Below are positions 62,912-64,000 of a stretch of DNA of 64,000 bases, in pieces. Every line of letters begins with the position of its first letter. Position 1 is the first letter of the stretch. The notes beneath the pieces were generated by a model that did not search any database, had not been told where the DNA came from, and worked only from the letters and a program-made list of their open reading frames with translations. The position numbers and the translations under genes are program-made. Location: assembly GCF_025146565.1 (NCBI RefSeq), contig NZ_CP102258.1, positions 620,001-684,000 of the forward strand, written 5' to 3'. The DNA comes from Bacteroides eggerthii. GTDB lineage: Bacteria; Bacteroidota; Bacteroidia; Bacteroidales; Bacteroidaceae.

Positions 62912-64000
62912 TCATCGGATAAGTATATCACAAACGGCGTCCTGAAACCTGCGCGCCTCTCTGCCGGAAAGCACATTCTGGTTCATAATGGCAAAAGCGA
63001 TCTGATGTCCGTTATTTGCCTCCAAATATCCCGCCAAACAGTTTATGGCAGTAAAGGAACCCGTTTTGGCATGTACCTTCTTATAAGAGGGAGTTCCTTT
63101 TTTCATCCGGTTCTTCAGTGTTCCGTCCACCCCGCCGATGGGCAATGCCTTATATAATTTCTGAAACACGTCTGTACGCGAATAAGCGAACTTCAGGAAA
63201 GCAACCAGAAGCTCCGATGAGATATAATTATAGTTGGAAAGCCCGCAACCGTCTGCCAGCTTATAATGATCGGGGACATAACCCAGCTTTCTTATCAATT
63301 GCCGGACCTCCGAAAGCCCGTCTTCGGCCGAAACATACTTGTTGCCTGCAGACTGTGCACCCAAGCGACAAAGCATTGCTTCGGCATTCAAATTATCACT
63401 TTCTTTCATTATCTGATTCACTACTGCCTGCACAGGAGTATTATAGTATGCCATTCGCACAGAAACACTATCTTTTTGGAACTCGCCGAAAGAGTAGTCC
63501 GGCAGACAGCGGATGCCTTTTGCCCGCAAACGTTCCAGAAACGTGTGCATGAAGAAATCCTGCGAAGAATAAATATTAACTGCACCGATGCGCCTGCCAT
63601 CCACATTCCCCGACACCGTTATGTCGTTACTGTTCTCCAGCCAGTTACGGGATACCCGAAAAGGTCCGGCAGAAGTAGTACGGCTTTTTGTAACATTAGT
63701 CAGCGTATAATAAGACGAAGCAGGAGTACATTCCAACCGCGCCGTATCTCCCTGCACGCCGGGAGAAGCAGTTACCGTAACCACTCCTTTATCAAGCATC
63801 AGCGGCGACAGATAGGGCTGGAAGGAATAGGGCGTATCGTCCCACAACCAACCGCTTCCCCAATACAAGGAGTCTTTCATGGAAACATCACCGTAGACCT
63901 TGCCTTGTACCACCGAGAAAGGCAAGCGTACCACCCCACTGACCAAAGAATCCAGCGCCTCATCATCAAACTCCGGATCGAATCCTCCGACAACGTATAT
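62912..64000 (-). CDS. dacB: PBP4-type D-alanyl-D-alanine carboxypeptidase/endopeptidase (N-terminus beyond window)
   Basis: The last ~363 residues of a peptidase S13 (DacB/PBP4) protein; the reading frame continues past the right edge with IYVVGGFDPEFDDEALDSLV. KLADGCGLSNYNYISSELLVAFLK contains the S-x-N active-site motif (in pieces: DGCGLSNYN), and VHAKTGSFTAINCLAGYLE has the KTG motif. The SxxK serine lies outside the window. It trims cell-wall peptides in the periplasm. An internal ATG at 63946 is not the real start. Confidence 0.92.
   Translation of the reverse strand: MYVVGGFDPEFDDEALDSLVSGVVRLPFSVVQGKVYGDVSMKDSLYWGSGWLWDDTPYSFQPYLSPLMLDKGVVTVTASPGVQGDTARLECTPASSYYTLTNVTKSRTTSAGPFRVSRNWLENSNDITVSGNVDGRRIGAVNIYSSQDFFMHTFLERLRAKGIRCLPDYSFGEFQKDSVSVRMAYYNTPVQAVVNQIMKESDNLNAEAMLCRLGAQSAGNKYVSAEDGLSEVRQLIRKLGYVPDHYKLADGCGLSNYNYISSELLVAFLKFAYSRTDVFQKLYKALPIGGVDGTLKNRMKKGTPSYKKVHAKTGSFTAINCLAGYLEANNGHQIAFAIMNQNVLSGREARRFQDAVCDILIR

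Noticed and set aside
63946..63948. Start codon at 63946 for the carboxypeptidase
   Set aside because: The frame stays open to the window edge with family-like sequence (GGFDPEFDDEALDSLV), so this ATG is internal.
1..64000. CRISPR array, prophage, insertion sequence or rRNA
   Set aside because: No spaced direct repeats of CRISPR type, no transposase or phage genes and no rRNA segments were seen; the only periodic repeats are the 8-bp and 22-bp ones listed.

Overview
The window looks like a chromosomal segment of a gut-type Bacteroides. It carries two SusC/SusD transport pairs, a hybrid two-component sensor/regulator, BACON-domain and lipobox-bearing surface proteins, and DUF6377, DUF4271 and DUF3098 proteins. 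Several genes are preceded by the Bacteroidetes -7 element TAnnTTTG. Almost every gene lies on the minus strand; only two genes near the right end (60849-62730) are on the plus strand. I cannot name the species.

Layout. 1-1343: kduD (cut by the window edge) and kduI, which process the unsaturated-uronate breakdown product 5-keto-4-deoxyuronate. 1590-8154: housekeeping genes: tRNA-Gln, tyrS, tatD-yidD-rnpA, hemD-DUF4271-LOG, and metK with a SAM-II-like riboswitch candidate. 8464-45203: a ~37 kb polysaccharide utilization locus (PUL), described below. 45478-53280: a second, smaller SusC/SusD locus coupled to a histidine acid phosphatase (MINPP-like) and a DUF6377 membrane regulator. 53317-58630: a housekeeping run read as methyltransferase, ftsX, DUF3098, uppP, truB, queA, folK. 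58631-59149: a repeat- and palindrome-rich gap. 59150-64000: miaB, a small membrane protein, a succinyl/acetyl-CoA transferase and a partial PBP4-type D-Ala-D-Ala carboxypeptidase.

The large PUL is transcribed right to left. The sensor-regulator and a GH2-like enzyme come first. They are followed by a double-esterase protein and a large CBM-bearing GH-A-type enzyme, then SusC, SusD, a duplicated BACON lipoprotein and a GH50-like lipoprotein. After an internal terminator come a GH115-like protein and a GH2. The last block is a GH88-DUF2264 fusion, a Ser-type sulfatase, a GH43-type lipoprotein, a second Ser-type sulfatase, two DUF2264 proteins and a GH105, ending in a perfect 25-bp terminator stem. 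This set (unsaturated uronyl hydrolases, DUF2264 enzymes, sulfatases, esterases, GH2/GH43) points to a sulfated, esterified, uronic-acid-rich polysaccharide. No recognisable polysaccharide lyase is encoded, so the source of the unsaturated ends is an open question and the most interesting aspect of the window. A TTGTACAA-like motif recurs upstream of kduI, the GH88 fusion, susC, the esterase gene and the sensor gene, and may be the operator of this regulon.
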